From Malachius bipustulatus (lineage: Eukaryota > Arthropoda > Insecta > Coleoptera > Melyridae): DNA of 64,000 bases. The stretch is from assembly GCA_910589415.1 (NCBI GenBank), contig OU342631.1, forward strand, positions 14,570,001-14,634,000, given 5' to 3'. A program made the position numbers and the translations under genes. Shown here piece by piece: positions 1 to 11,295 of the stretch; the first letter of the stretch is position 1, and every line of letters starts with the position of its first letter. Below the pieces are notes generated by a model. The model saw only the letters and a list, made by a program, of their open reading frames with translations. It was not told the origin of the DNA and made no database searches.

Positions 1-510
1 ACTCAATCAGAATGAGCTAATGGATACCAAGACCGAGATACAGCATGCAAATGCAAAGTGTGATGGAAAGTGCTAAGCAATAGATCTTTAGTTTTAAGAA
101 CTCTGTTCATGGTAAATATACAGGGTGAGTCCTCTAAAATGGAAAGCTCGATTACACCTATACCATTAAAGATGTCGAAATGAACCAAAAAGTGCTGTAA
201 ATGGGAGGGTAAAGTGCAGTTTGTAAAATTATTTTCAGATACACAGGGTGACACAATATCGCTGTACGCCATATAACTTTGTTATTTTAAATAGGACACC
301 CTCTATATTATTACATCTTCAGATTATTTGAGAAAAGTAAAAAAGAATGGTTTGTAAAGTTGAAGTTTGTAATGAGCAATTTATGAGTTATAAACAAATG
401 AAATACTAGATGAGCCAGGACCGGGCTTCTATATACAACTTTTAGACACCGGTTTTTTCGCTTATCTTGTATTTGCAAGAGGAAATGAATACCTTGTTGG
501 TGTTACTATA
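1..510. repeat. Remnant of a CAGGGTG-type repeat
   Basis: No gene is visible. The stretch has CAGGGTG motifs near 120 and 244 and an inverse ACACCCT motif near 295. The text around 365-405 (a TTTATGAGTTATAAACAA core) also occurs in both arms of the palindrome at 58971-59823. I read it as a decayed copy of that repeat family. The small open frame at 3-272 on - shows no protein family resemblance. Confidence 0.4.
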
Positions 511-511
511 T

Positions 512-793
512 ATGGATTGTCCACTGAGTGTTGTCCGGTGAGATGCCACACTGATCCTGACTATAAACGATTTAATTTTTTATGTTTTAATTCGTACTAA
601 TTCTAATTATTATAATTGTACGAATCAAATCAATTATTATATTATAATATTTATATTATAATAATAATAAATATTATAATTATAATATAGATCAATTATT
701 ATAACTTTACGAATTGAAACATAAAAAATCAAATCGTTTATAGTCAGGATCAGTGTGGAAACTCACCGGACAACACTCAGTGGACAAGCCATA
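512..793. mobile_element. Foldback MITE with ~80-bp arms
   Basis: The left arm (512-595) reads ATGGATTGTCCACTGAGTG and continues through CCGGTGAG and ACTGATCCTGAC. The right arm (709-793) is its reverse complement with only a few mismatches. The ~110-bp centre is almost pure AT and partly palindromic. There is no coding capacity. It is a non-autonomous hairpin element lying just 5' of the broken retrotransposon that starts near 850. Confidence 0.75.
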
Positions 794-859
794 GGTATGT
801 TCTCCACCCCTTATTTATTTTAATTTAATTATTTTGTTAACTATTATTTCCAAATAATA

Positions 860-1260
860 GTTTAACGAATTTTGAAACAGAAAATATAAGATTAGCTTTA
901 ATGAAATTCAAGTCACCCAATCAAAGTAGTTTTTATTTATCTGAAATTACAAATAATGAAATATTAACTGCTTGTAGAAGTTTGAAACCAAAAATGTCTA
1001 GTGGTTATGATTTAATCCCACAAAAAATGTTCAGACAAATTTTGAATAATTTTCCAAATATTTTCTTTGATTTAATAAATGAATCTTTTAAAAAAGGAAT
1101 ATTACCAAATGTTTTAAAAAAATCTAATATAAATTCCAATTAGGTCAATAGATTATTAATTTCTAACTACAGACCAATTTCCCTAATTCCATCATTATCT
1201 AAACTGATTGAAGAAATTTTTTATGAAAAATTATTGGATTTCTTAAATAATAGCTATTTA
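860..1260 (+). pseudogene. Non-LTR reverse transcriptase, piece 1 of 4 (CR1/Jockey-like)
   Basis: One frame runs from 901 to 1260 with a single in-frame TAG at 1141. It shows the N-terminal RT landmarks SSGYDLIPQ (the usual G-x-D-x-IP block) and, after the stop, NYRPISLIPSLSK. This is the start of the RT domain; no endonuclease domain precedes it, so the copy is 5' truncated near 800-860. The frame is cut at 1260 by the 0.66-kb insertion and resumes at 1921. The clade (CR1 or Jockey superfamily) is inferred from RT wording and from the later AAGGAAATAAA plus ATT-repeat 3' tail. Confidence 0.8.
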
Positions 1261-1920
1261 TGATATTAGTGTTAAAAGTGAAGTTTTATTATGTGAGTGA
1301 AAAGGTTTGTGAAATGAGCGAAGCGTAGCGGAGCGAGTTTTACAAATTTCACGAACATAATAAGATCACTTTTAAGACGAATATCATACAATGGTTTTTG
1401 TAAAACTGCTCTATTTTGATAATAAAATTGATGAATTTAGAATGACGATCAACTTCAAATTGCATTTTAAAATATTACAGATAAGTACAAGTGTACCTAC
1501 TATGCATAGCAACCATTGCCGACGCTATGGTTACTAACAAATGCGTGCATACAAATAAAAGAAATGTCATAATAATAATTATTATTGATTGCAATTTCCA
1601 AACAATTATTATTGTCTTGAATTCTTGATTGGGTACTTATTTTTTATTAATATGTTTTCCAATAATAAAAAGAATATGAAAAAATCATACTACCTACCTA
1701 TAATTTTGTCTGATTTCATCATGAGGAAATGTAGTTCAATGAGAGAATGTAAGTACAGAGAAAGTAGATAGAATTACTTTTGCCACTAGTGGCAAAAATA
1801 TTTTTGCCACTAGTTGCAAAAGTACTTTTGACACGCTTCCATGTAAACAATCACTTTTAACACTATCAGCTGTCGTCAAAAGTGTGACTTTTAATGGCAG
1901 TTGCACAAAAAAACAATTTA
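1261..1920. mobile_element. 0.66-kb insertion in the RT, 5-bp duplication
   Basis: The insertion splits the RT frame. ATTTA occurs at 1256-1260 and again at 1916-1920, and removing one copy restores the frame (SYL then FYHQQFGF). It starts with a hairpin at 1261-1391: TGATATTAGTGTTAAAAGTG against its inverse ending CGAATATCA. The hairpin loop holds a GAGCGAAGCG/TAGCGGAGCGAG motif. Around 1772-1826 a TTTTGCCACTAGTGGCAAAA-like palindrome is repeated twice. TGATAGTGTTAAAAGTGATT recurs in inverse near 1850-1869. There is no coding capacity. The small open frame at 1736-2059 on - is chance. Confidence 0.65.
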
Positions 1921-2155
1921 TTTTATCATCAACAATTTGGCTTTTTAAAAAACAAAAACACGAACCTAGCAATTCATTATTTAACAAATGAATTATATTT
2001 AAAATTAGATGATAATAATTATACAATAGTTGGAATCTCTTGTGAGTTGTGACTTTCATAAAGCTTTTGACAGTGTAAATTTGGATATTCTTTTATTAAA
2101 ACTAGAACATATGGGTATTAGAGGTACAGCATTAGATTGGTTGGAATCATATTTA
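1921..2155 (+). pseudogene. Reverse transcriptase, piece 2 of 4
   Basis: This continues piece 1 from the QFGFLKNKNT block (about 1935), which corresponds to the RT 'QFGFR' motif. A frameshift near 2035-2045 leads into CDFHKAFDSVNLDILL (the A-box equivalent of D-x-x-K-A-F-D-x-V) and WLESYL. The first catalytic Asp region is therefore present. The frame stops at 2155, where a TA-flanked DNA transposon is inserted; the next RT residues (INREQ) appear at about 11604. Confidence 0.85.
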
Positions 2156-2168
2156 CCCATACAGCACA

Positions 2169-2320
2169 AGAATGTTCTATTCACATTCATAGAATATTCT
2201 CGAAGAATATTTGAATGTTCTAAGAATGTTCTCAAATGATGATTGGAATATTCTAGGAACGTTCTATGAACATGCAAAGTAGACTGTTTTAGATATTCTT
2301 AGAACGTTCATAGAACATAG
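2169..2320. repeat. Left subterminal GAAnnTTC array
   Basis: The array holds repeated palindromic boxes: AGAATGTTCT at 2169, AGAATATTCT at 2191, GAATGTTCTAAGAATGTTCT at 2213-2232, and variants AGGAACGTTCT and AGAACGTTCATAGAAC further in. Every box fits nGAAnnTTCn, the core pattern of a heat-shock element. They are most simply subterminal transposase-binding repeats of the surrounding DNA transposon. The array is interrupted at about 2316 and resumes after 2905. Confidence 0.75.
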
Positions 2321-2867
2321 AGGAAGTTTTTGAAATTTTTATTCCTTGTCGAACGTGGTGCTTATCCTGAGAGAGGTTTTGATCATGGTGTCCTTCTGAG
2401 AGTGTTTGACTTCATTTCTCTTGAGACAAGACGTGTCATTGCAGTTGTTCGTTTTCTATATGGCATACTTAACCATGGCGTGGATTGTGCGTTTCTGTTG
2501 GGCCGAATATACTTTTTAGTTCCTCGTCATAACGCTAGGCAGCACACTTTATTGTACTCTCCGTCGTTCAGGACTAATGTGATGAAGCGATCTCCAATTA
2601 ATATAATGTGTTATTATTTTAATATTATTTCGGAACGATGTGATGTGCATTTTGACAGTCATCACGGTATCTTGAACACAGCACTGAACTGTTTTACCTA
2701 TGATATTTAGATGTGTATTATTGTGTGGGTGTTTTGATTTCATTTTTATAGTTACTATTGTTATAATACACTTGTTGTGTACACTTGATGATGTATTTTA
2801 TGGTGTAATTTCTATTTTTTTTCCATCTATTTCCTGTAATTGGGTGCTTGCACCTGTTGGAAATAAA

Positions 2868-2904
<37 letters not shown>

Positions 2905-2905
2905 A
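2316..2905 (+). pseudogene. 3' end of a second non-LTR retrotransposon
   Basis: The frame from 2330 to 2710 resembles the C-terminus of Jockey/CR1-type pol: LETRRVIAVVRFLYGILNHG, then FLVPRHNARQ, SFRTNVMKRSPINIM. These match the usual 'RR...LYKILH...F.VP....R.....RTN....SP' layout downstream of the RT. The 3' UTR ends in GGAAATAAAC followed by an ATT microsatellite (2869-2902), typical for these tails. An AGAAYGTTCATAGAA word flanks both sides (about 2301-2315 and 2908-2922) and may be the target duplication, although the host element is itself made of similar words. It is heavily 5' truncated. Confidence 0.65.
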
Positions 2906-3440
2906 CAAAGAATGTTCATAGAATATTTTGAGCACATAAAAAGAATGTTCACAGAATATTTTGAGAACATAAAAAGAATGTTCAATTGTATATTCTGGGT
3001 ATATTCTAAAATCTGTAAAAATGCATTTGGATATTAGGTTAAATTAATTACAGATTTAGCTTGAAAAACAAGTTCACAATGTATTAATTTTATTTTAAAG
3101 TAACATCAACATATAACATAAACATATTAATCATCCATCATGCTCGTTTTGCATCCCTTCTAACTTTGGTCTTGACCACCTAAATTTTATACAGGTAATA
3201 AAATTTCTACATCAACTTCTACATCTGCTATGGTTTGGCTCTTTTGTATTTTTGCTACTTACGCCTGTAAAGAATAAAGTTTTCGATGAGAATCTCTACC
3301 AGGACAACTATTAATGATTTATTAACCTCAATAACTTTGTGATAATAAAGACACTTTTAGATGCATGTATAGATACTTACCAATAATTCTCTTATTGTTT
3401 CTGTTTGATGGATCAGAATGAACACATTCAGATTACAAAA
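2906..3440. other. Interior of the TA transposon, non-coding
   Basis: 2908-2995 contains three more AGAATGTTCA/AGAATATT boxes spaced by GAACATAAAA. After that I see only AT-rich text with no conserved frame and no transposase motif. Confidence 0.5.
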
Positions 3441-3451
3441 ACACAATACAT

Positions 3452-4440
3452 AAAGTCTATTTTTTATTTAGATGGACTTGTCAAACAGCTGTCAAGTTGG
3501 TACCCTGTGCAATCTTTAAACAGTAATTTTCATATTATAGGATGGTAGCCTGTTTTCTTGACCTTGACAAAAAATTTACGTTTGTGACTAAAGTAACGGC
3601 AACACTCCCCGATTCGTGTATAGGCTATGACGTCACCTGCAAAACATGCTTCCTTGTTGTAAGTTGCACTGTCATAAAACGCAAATTAAAAACTTCAAAT
3701 ACTTTATTTTCTTTGAAAATAGTCTTTTTTTAATAGTTACCTAATTTTTGAGGATAAATTTAACTGTTGATTGACTATATCTTTCTAATGACGTTTTGCG
3801 AAAACTAGGTCTAGGTCCTCAGTCGGTACTCTAGTCACAGCGAAACGCAAAGAAACTTGAAAAGTTGAAGTTGTCAAATTGACAAACCAAAATATCTAAT
3901 TCAAAATTAATAAAATGCTGAGGCAGGTGAATTTATTTCAAAAGAAAGAAAAGAACGAATAATCAAATGCTATAAACAATAGCGAGTTTATAAACAAAGA
4001 TGTTTCTCCAGATTAAGCAAAAATACAGTTTAATCAGAGTCCTTGAGAAATTCTTAAAAAATGATTAAATAATGTAAGTACCTCTGTTTGTCAGTAATAG
4101 ATCTTCTATTTTGAACATTTTTACAAAAAACTAAGAAGGAATTGGTCTAATCCTATACACATAAGATTTATAAGAGTAAATAGCTAGGTACTTATACATT
4201 TAAAAGTCTCTAAAATTTTACAATTTACCTCTAAAAGTTGCGTTTATAGTTTTTCGAATTTTAAATTTTGAAATAAAATGACATTTAAACTAATAATCAT
4301 AACCTAAATTAATTTAGTAACCATTCTAGTGACTATTTTAGTAACAACTATCACACCATAACCAACCTAATCAGTCTTGTTGCCAATCGTTCCCCTAGAA
4401 TTTTGACTTGGTGGAATCCATCTAAATAAAAAATAAAGTA
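3452..4440. mobile_element. Possible ~1-kb TIR element
   Basis: TCTATTTTTTATTTAGATGG (3456-3475) is matched in inverse by CCATCTAAATAAAAAATAAAG (4418-4438). No coding frame is convincing; the short frame at 3542-3733 has no recognisable domain. The arms are short and AT-rich, so this could be coincidence. It ends just before the LTR-like element at 4486. Confidence 0.35.
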
Positions 4441-4485
4441 TACACACACAAAAAACTAAATTAATATAGGTAGTATTATTATTGT

Positions 4486-6989
4486 TGTAGTGTAAACTAC
4501 CTTTAAAAATTGAGATCCTGCGTCATGCGCAGTAAATTCAGTAATGTGGCCCCCTTAAATTGAATGACTGAAAAAGAAGAACCTCTTTGACGTTTGAAAA
4601 GTCAACTTGTCTGTCGTGAATGACTGTTGGGTCCCCGCTCAAAAGTTTGATTTGAATTTGAGGTTTTCCCGCCCTGAATTCTTGAATGTTAGAATTTAAA
4701 GATTAACCCGACCTGATTTCAAATAAATGGCCGACATTACTAACTTACGTTTGTGGTCGTTGTTTACCTTGGCTCGTGTCTGAATTGCCCCGTGAGTGTT
4801 TTCGTGTGGTCGTTGTTTACCTTGGCTCGTGTCTTACCTTTTGGCTCGCGATTATTACCTTGGCTCGTGTTCGTCTAGTTTTTCATCTTGTTTGGACCAT
4901 TCGTTGTGTTCGTAGTAACCTCTTACCTCGTTATTGGTTCTTTTATACACAGACATGAAGCAAAAGGTGGGAGATTTGAGATTAGAGAAACAAATGCATT
5001 TTAAAAACACCTACTTTATTCTAAGAGAAACCTAGCAGTGCCTATACGCTCGCTGGGACTCCCGAGTAAAAAGAGCGTGGCCAAGAAAAACCTCGATCAG
5101 CATCCCGAAATGAAAAGAATCAACGGTGGCCTGAAAAGTGTAGATCAATCGTCTCGACAACTGTCACCAAAACTATTGAACCCTCATTCATGACTCATTT
5201 GCGCGAATCATCTTAAACTGAAGCATTTTTACAGAAAGCTGGAATTGCCAGATTTCAACGAAAATGGGTTTAAGCATAATCCCTGAAAGCTGGGTGCCAG
5301 ATTTTAGCAAAAATGGGTTTTGTTAGTAAAGACGGTGTAACAGAGTCCTGCGAGGAAACTATCTGCCTATTGAGTTGGAGGGGCCCCTTATATATGGGGT
5401 CCGATTAGGAAACTTCCCGTTGGCTGTAGATGGCCCCCCTGGCAAGGTCGAAAATGTTAGTTAGATTCACATAAGGCTCATACATTCCAGTCCAACAGTT
5501 CGGTAAACAATTAGCAAGCAGAATGATCCACCCTTTTGAATTGAGTTTGACGAAGAACGAGAAATGACCTTGACGTTGATTGGTTTCACAGAAAAATGAG
5601 AGAACCTGACTTTACAATTAATTACATAGATCAATTTGAAATCAAGATAAACAATAATCAATTGGACAGTTTCGTTGAATAAATATGTTCATGAAATATA
5701 AATAAATAATCAAAAGAGTATAAGTCAATTATCAACAATTAAATCAAAAATGTTCAGTAGACAATTTAAATAAGACATCAATTAAATAAGCGATCAAAGA
5801 AATGGTTAAATAAACGGCATGAAAAATAAGCATAAAGAACGAACATGTGACCTGAGAAAAATAGCATGACAAAACATAATAAATAGGTACGTGGTTATAA
5901 AATGTGGACGGCAGTAATTTATAGTTAGAAAATGGTTAAAACATATACAAATAAAAGTGAGGCGTGTCGACTAAATATTATTCTGGAGACACACAAAATG
6001 GTTGGTTCGATAAATGGTTCAGTTTTGATACGTTCTCAGAAAATTATCATAAAATAAATGTAGAAGAATTAAATAAACATTTTGATACACACAGTTAATA
6101 AATGCAGGCATGAATTGTAAAATAAATAAATAGAGTCATGTGGTAATAAAATTAGGATAAAAATATAAAAGCGTGGCGTCCAGTATATGTGTAGAATCAT
6201 ACATTTAATATAGAATATGAGAAAGAAGTCCTTTATAGTTTGTTAATCCATTTCTAATAAAACCCAGGCACGTGTATGAGAGATGTGATTAAATAAGATC
6301 GTTAAGATATAGCCCCTCTCGTAGGTACCTATCTACCTACAGGAATGTGAAGTTGAATTTTTCAATAAACTTTACTTTAAACCAATTTAGAATTAACCCT
6401 TATTTTATAAATTATCCCTTAATCAAAACTCATTATTTAGAAGAGGTGAAATTAATTAATTTAAACAAATCAGCTGAATGAACTGTAGGTAAAAATAAAG
6501 CATGGCATTTAAAACGTGATGATGAGGTTCAACCCTATTGTATTGTAAGAATAACAATTTTTGCTTTTAGATCTGGAGGTTCAAATTAATTAATTTACTT
6601 ACGGTAGGTAGGTAGGTAGGTACTACGAAGGATAATGATTAGACAGACAGAACCAATTAAACAATAAGTAGTTGTATGCAAAAATGGAAATATGATTTCA
6701 ATAACACGTGACTACTTACTTACAAACAAGAAATAAATACAGACCTTTGTTTTCTTTCGGAAATGACACCGACTGCTTCTCTCGACGACCGGGATCAAAG
6801 TGCCTTCAGGAATCCGTAACCCAACCAAAAAAACGAGGCCTACTAAAATGACATCTGACGTTTCTAGGTTTGAAAACTTGACACCTGACATATCGAATAC
6901 ACAGAATATCTGTGAATGGTACAAACTTTACGTTTTCGATTTTAACATGCGTATTGTTGACATTTGTAAAGGCAAACTGGGTCACTTCA
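4486..6989. repeat. Left LTR-like repeat (2504 bp)
   Basis: The first 14 bases after the T form an imperfect palindrome (GTAGT-GTAA-ACTAC). Near 4765-4875 the words TTACCTTGGCTCGTGT and TGCCCCGTGAGTGTTTTCGT recur several times. A TATA-like CCTTATATATGGGG lies at about 5387-5400. Further on are many AATAAA/TAAATAAA words and a GTAGGTAGGTAGGTAGG run near 6604-6620. The open frames at 4776-4958, 5467-5661 and 6712-6924 recur in the other copy and have no known domain; I do not call them genes. Confidence 0.75.
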
Positions 6990-8784
6990 GACGCCCCTTG
7001 AAGATAGTGAGTGAAAAGCATTGAAACGAGTCTATCTTCACGTCAGGTTATTTACAAATGTCAACGATGCAATCTAACAATTCCTATTCGTTTTAAAAAC
7101 TAGTACGACACATGTCGTGTACAATGTTTCATAAAATCACTGACCCTAGATCGATGCACTGATTGGAACAAACGACATCCTGGCGATCGAAGAAAAATTT
7201 GGTCCCTCGGTGGCAACTGTGTAGCTCGTCAAGACAACACCGAGCTTGTATTGCTGTCTCCAGCGCAGCCTGAGCTCGTATCGTCGACTCCAGCACAGCC
7301 AGTACTCGTATCGTCGCCTCCAGCACGGCCAGAACTCGTACCGTCACCTCCAGCGCAGCCTGAGCTCGTATCATCGACTCCAGCGCAGCCAGTCCTCGTA
7401 TCGTCGTCTCCAGCACGGCCAGAACTCGTACCGTCGTCTCCAGCACAGCCAGAACTCGTACCGTCTCCTCCAGCGCAGCCTGACCTCGTATCGTCGCCTC
7501 CAGCATGGCCAGAACTCGTACCGTCGCCTCCAGCACGGCCAGAACTCGTACCGTCGCCTCCAGCGCAGTCAGTCCTCCATTCCAGCGGGTGATCCTGAAT
7601 GGTTGCAACGGGCCACGGATAGAACCATCCTTGGCTGCCACGGCTTCCCTTTCCTGGCTTTGATTGGTTCCGCTGTCCTCTGGGTTGGTGCCCACGCCTA
7701 TTACGTCTGACTCCACTGATCCAGTCGTTTCCAAAATTCGTATCAACCTGCGAACCAAAATATACACAGCAGTATCGACATTCAAACAAAAAATAATAAC
7801 AATAATAATAATAACGTGTGTGTGTGTGTGTGTCGTTTTGTTACCCCTAATTTGATTCGGTCAAGTGCGAATGACCTCGCTCCTGCTATGAACGTCGCCC
7901 TGATTGATTTGGACAAGTGCGAATGTCTTCGCCCCTGCTTCCGATGTCTTTTGAGTGTTTCGAACAGGTGCGTTCCTACTTGGAACGGCCCCCTGGTGTT
8001 TGTGTGTGCGCGCCCCTACTTGAATGACCCCCTAAGTGTCTCGTGTGTGTGTGCGAGTGTTGGTGTTCCTGTCGTGAATCACTCAGAGTATTTTGAATAT
8101 GTGCGTGGATGCCCCGTGAGTGTTTTGGGTGTGTGAGTTATTGTGTTTCCGTTGTGAGTTGTCCCCTGGGTGTTTTCGTGTCCCCTCCGTCCCTGCTTCA
8201 TGTCGCTCTGTGGGTGTTTCTGCGTGTCCCCCGCCCCTGCTTCATGTGGCCCTGTGGGTGTTTTCTAATGTATCTCCCCCCCCCCCCCCGCCCTCTGCGT
8301 GGTGTCCCCGCGGGTGTTTTGTGTGGTCGTGTGTCGACTGTGTCTCTGCGCTCCTGACCTGAATTTACCTGTGACTTGTGGGTGGGGCTCTGCGCCCCTG
8401 AACTGAATTTACCTGTGACTACCTGATCGTGTGTGACGCACCTTGCTCCTGACCTGAATCGCTGCGCCTGTTTTGTCGGAAGGACTGCGTCCTTGTTTTT
8501 CAGCTTTCTTGATTTTAACGATTGCTTTGAATGTGTCTGAAGAACGGTGACACCTTGAATTACAACTTTCGAACTAAACGCTTGTCTCGAAAATGTGTGT
8601 TTCGAGGTTGAAGAAAAAAAATACCACAGAGAAGTGTTGAAGAGAAAAAAAAAATACCAAAGAGAAAATTGTCGTCGACGAGAGAAAAAAAAAATCAAAC
8701 AAAAAGAACAAGAAAACCATTAAAATAATCTCAAACCTCCACAATGCTTCATGTACTGTGTATCCTGGGCACACGCGCCAAATC
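6990..8784. other. Interior of the LTR-like element
   Basis: This is non-coding by homology and GC-rich compared with everything around it. In order it holds about 250 bp of unique text, a 30-bp minisatellite (7240-7580), a GT run (7817-7833), a long GT/CCCC-rich stretch (7850-8480) with a 14-C run at 8276-8289, and an A-rich hairpin-like tract (8605-8700). TGCCCCGTGAGTGTTTT at about 8110 also occurs inside the LTR-like repeats, so the interior and the repeats share building blocks. CTGAATTTACCTGTGACT is repeated at about 8360 and 8403. Confidence 0.6.
7240..7580. repeat. 30-bp minisatellite, ~11 units
   Basis: The unit is CTCGTAYCGTCGYCTCCAGC followed by RCRGCCAGAA, with point variants but no length change. 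Because 30 is a multiple of three, it stays open in several frames on both strands. On + one frame gives a decapeptide of the type PPARPELVPS (7251-7592); on - the long frames at 7129-7785 and 7229-7789 give A-L-E-A-T-V-R-V-L-type repeats. The open frames follow from the period and are not good evidence of a gene. Confidence 0.8.
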
Positions 8785-11291
8785 TGTAGTGTAAACTACC
8801 TTTAAAAATTGAGATCCTGCGTCATGCGCAGTAAATTCAGTAATGTGGCCCCCTTAAATTGAATGACTGAAAAAGAAGAACCTCTTTGACGTTTGAAAAG
8901 TCAACTTGTCTGTCGTGAATGACTGTTGGGTCCCCGCTCAAAAGTTTGATTTGAATTTGAGGTTTTCCCGCCCTGAATTCTTGAATGTTAGAATTTAAAG
9001 ATTAACCCGACCTGATTTCAAATAAATGGCCGACATTACTAACTTACGTTTGTGGTCGTTGTTTACCTTGGCTCGTGTCTGAATTGCCCCGTGAGTGTTT
9101 TCGTGTGGTCGTTGTTTACCTTGGCTCGTGTCTTACCTTTTGGCTCGCGATTATTACCTTGGCTCGTGTTCGTCTAGTTTTTCATCTTGTTTGGACCATT
9201 CGTTGTGTTCGTAGTAACCTCTTACCTCGTTATTGGTTCTTTTATACACAGACATGAAGCAAAAGGTGGGAGATTTGAGATTAGAGAAACAAATGCATTT
9301 TAAAAACACCTACTTTATTCTAAGAGAAACCTAGCAGTGCCTATACGCTCGCTGGGACTCCCGAGTAAAAAGAGCGTGGCCAAGAAAAACCTCGATCAGC
9401 ATCCCGAAATGAAAAGAATCAACGGTGGCCTGAAAAGTGTAGATCAATCGTCTCGACAACTGTCACCAAAACTATTGAACCCTCATTCATGACTCATTTG
9501 CGCGAATCATCTTAAACTGAAGCATTTTTACAGAAAGCTGGAATTGCCAGATTTCAACGAAAATGGGTTTAAGCATAATCCCTGAAAGCTGGGTGCCAGA
9601 TTTTAGCAAAAATGGGTTTTGTTAGTAAAGACGGTGTAACAGAGTCCTGCGAGGAAACTATCTGCCTATTGAGTTGGAGGGGCCCCTTATATATGGGGTC
9701 CGATTAGGAAACTTCCCGTTGGCTGTAGATGGCCCCCCTGGCAAGGTCGAAAATGTTAGTTAGATTCACATAAGGCTCATACATTCCAGTCCAACAGTTC
9801 GGTAAACAATTAGCAAGCAGAATGATCCACCCTTTTGAATTGAGTTTGACGAAGAACGAGAAATGACCTTGACGTTGATTGGTTTCACAGAAAAATGAGA
9901 GAACCTGACTTTACAATTAATTACATAGATCAATTTGAAATCAAGATAAACAATAATCAATTGGACAGTTTCGTTGAATAAATATGTTCATGAAATATAA
10001 ATAAATAATCAAAAGAGTATAAGTCAATTATCAACAATTAAATCAAAAATGTTCAGTAGACAATTTAAATAAGACATCAATTAAATAAGCGATCAAAGAA
10101 ATGGTTAAATAAACGGCATGAAAAATAAGCATAAAGAACGAACATGTGACCTGAGAAAAATAGCATGACAAAACATAATAATAAATAGGTACGTGGTTAT
10201 AAAATGTGGACGGCAGTAATTTATAGTTAGAAAATGGTTAAAACATATACAAATAAAAGTGAGGCGTGTCGACTAAATATTATTCTGGAGACACACAAAA
10301 TGGTTGGTTCGATAAATGGTTCAGTTTTGATACGTTCTCAGAAAATTATCATAAAATAAATGTAGAAGAATTAAATAAACATTTTGATACACACAGTTAA
10401 TAAATGCAGGCATGAATTGTAAAATAAATAAATAGAGTCATGTGGTAATAAAATTAGGATAAAAATATAAAAGCGTGGCGTCCAGTATATGTGTAGAATC
10501 ATACATTTAATATAGAATATGAGAAAGAAGTCCTTTATAGTTTGTTAATCCATTTCTAATAAAACCCAGGCACGTGTATGAGAGATGTGATTAAATAAGA
10601 TCGTTAAGATATAGCCCCTCTCGTAGGTACCTATCTACCTACAGGAATGTGAAGTTGAATTTTTCAATAAACTTTACTTTAAACCAATTTAGAATTAACC
10701 CTTATTTTATAAATTATCCCTTAATCAAAACTCATTATTTAGAAGAGGTGAAATTAATTAATTTAAACAAATCAGCTGAATGAACTGTAGGTAAAAATAA
10801 AGCATGGCATTTAAAACGTGATGATGAGGTTCAACCCTATTGTATTGTAAGAATAACAATTTTTGCTTTTAGATCTGGAGGTTCAAATTAATTAATTTAC
10901 TTACGGTAGGTAGGTAGGTAGGTACTACGAAGGATAATGATTAGACAGACAGAACCAATTAAACAATAAGTAGTTGTATGCAAAAATGGAAATATGATTT
11001 CAATAACACGTGACTACTTACTTACAAACAAGAAATAAATACAGACCTTTGTTTTCTTTCGGAAATGACACCGACTGCTTCTCTCGACGACCGGGATCAA
11101 AGTGCCTTCAGGAATCCGTAACCCAACCAAAAAAACGAGGCCTACTAAAATGACATCTGACGTTTCTAGGTTTGAAAACTTGACACCTGACATATCGAAT
11201 ACACAGAATATCTGTGAATGGTACAAACTTTACGTTTTCGATTTTAACATGCGTATTGTTGACATTTGTAAAGGCAAACTGGGTCACTTCA
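8785..11291. repeat. Right LTR-like repeat (2507 bp)
   Basis: This is a near-identical copy of 4486-6989. The one difference I found by reading is an extra 3 bp in an AATAAT run near 10180. Such identity next to badly decayed neighbours implies recent insertion or gene conversion. Confidence 0.75.
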
Positions 11292-11295
11292 TTGT

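Larger units (their letters stand above)
4486..11291. mobile_element. 6.8-kb non-coding LTR-like element (LARD-like)
   Basis: Two direct repeats of about 2.5 kb (4486-6989 and 8785-11291) begin TGTAGTGTAAACTACC and end GTCACTTCA, giving TG...CA ends. TTGT flanks the pair (4482-4485 and 11292-11295), a 4-bp target duplication. The copies run at a constant offset of 4299 bp until a 3-bp indel (one extra AAT near 10180). The 1795-bp interior has no gag, protease, RT, RNase H or integrase, no obvious primer-binding site after the left repeat and no purine tract before the right one. The layout matches large retrotransposon derivatives, which rely on another element's proteins. A tandem duplication or an assembly duplication is the alternative, but the flanking TTGT argues against both. 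Confidence 0.75.

Noticed and set aside
2030..2239. 69-residue frame as a separate gene
   Set aside because: It is RT piece 2 running on into the terminus of the inserted TA transposon.
4776..4958. 60-residue frame repeated identically at 9075-9257
   Set aside because: It duplicates because it lies in both LTR-like repeats; it has no domain and is flanked by AT-rich non-coding text.
7129..7789. Long - strand frames of 218 and 186 residues
   Set aside because: They are produced by a 30-bp repeat, which keeps several frames open on both strands; the parts outside the repeat match no family.
8198..8774. Frames of 166 and 66 residues on -
   Set aside because: They consist of poly-C, GT-rich and A-rich low-complexity text inside the LTR-like element.
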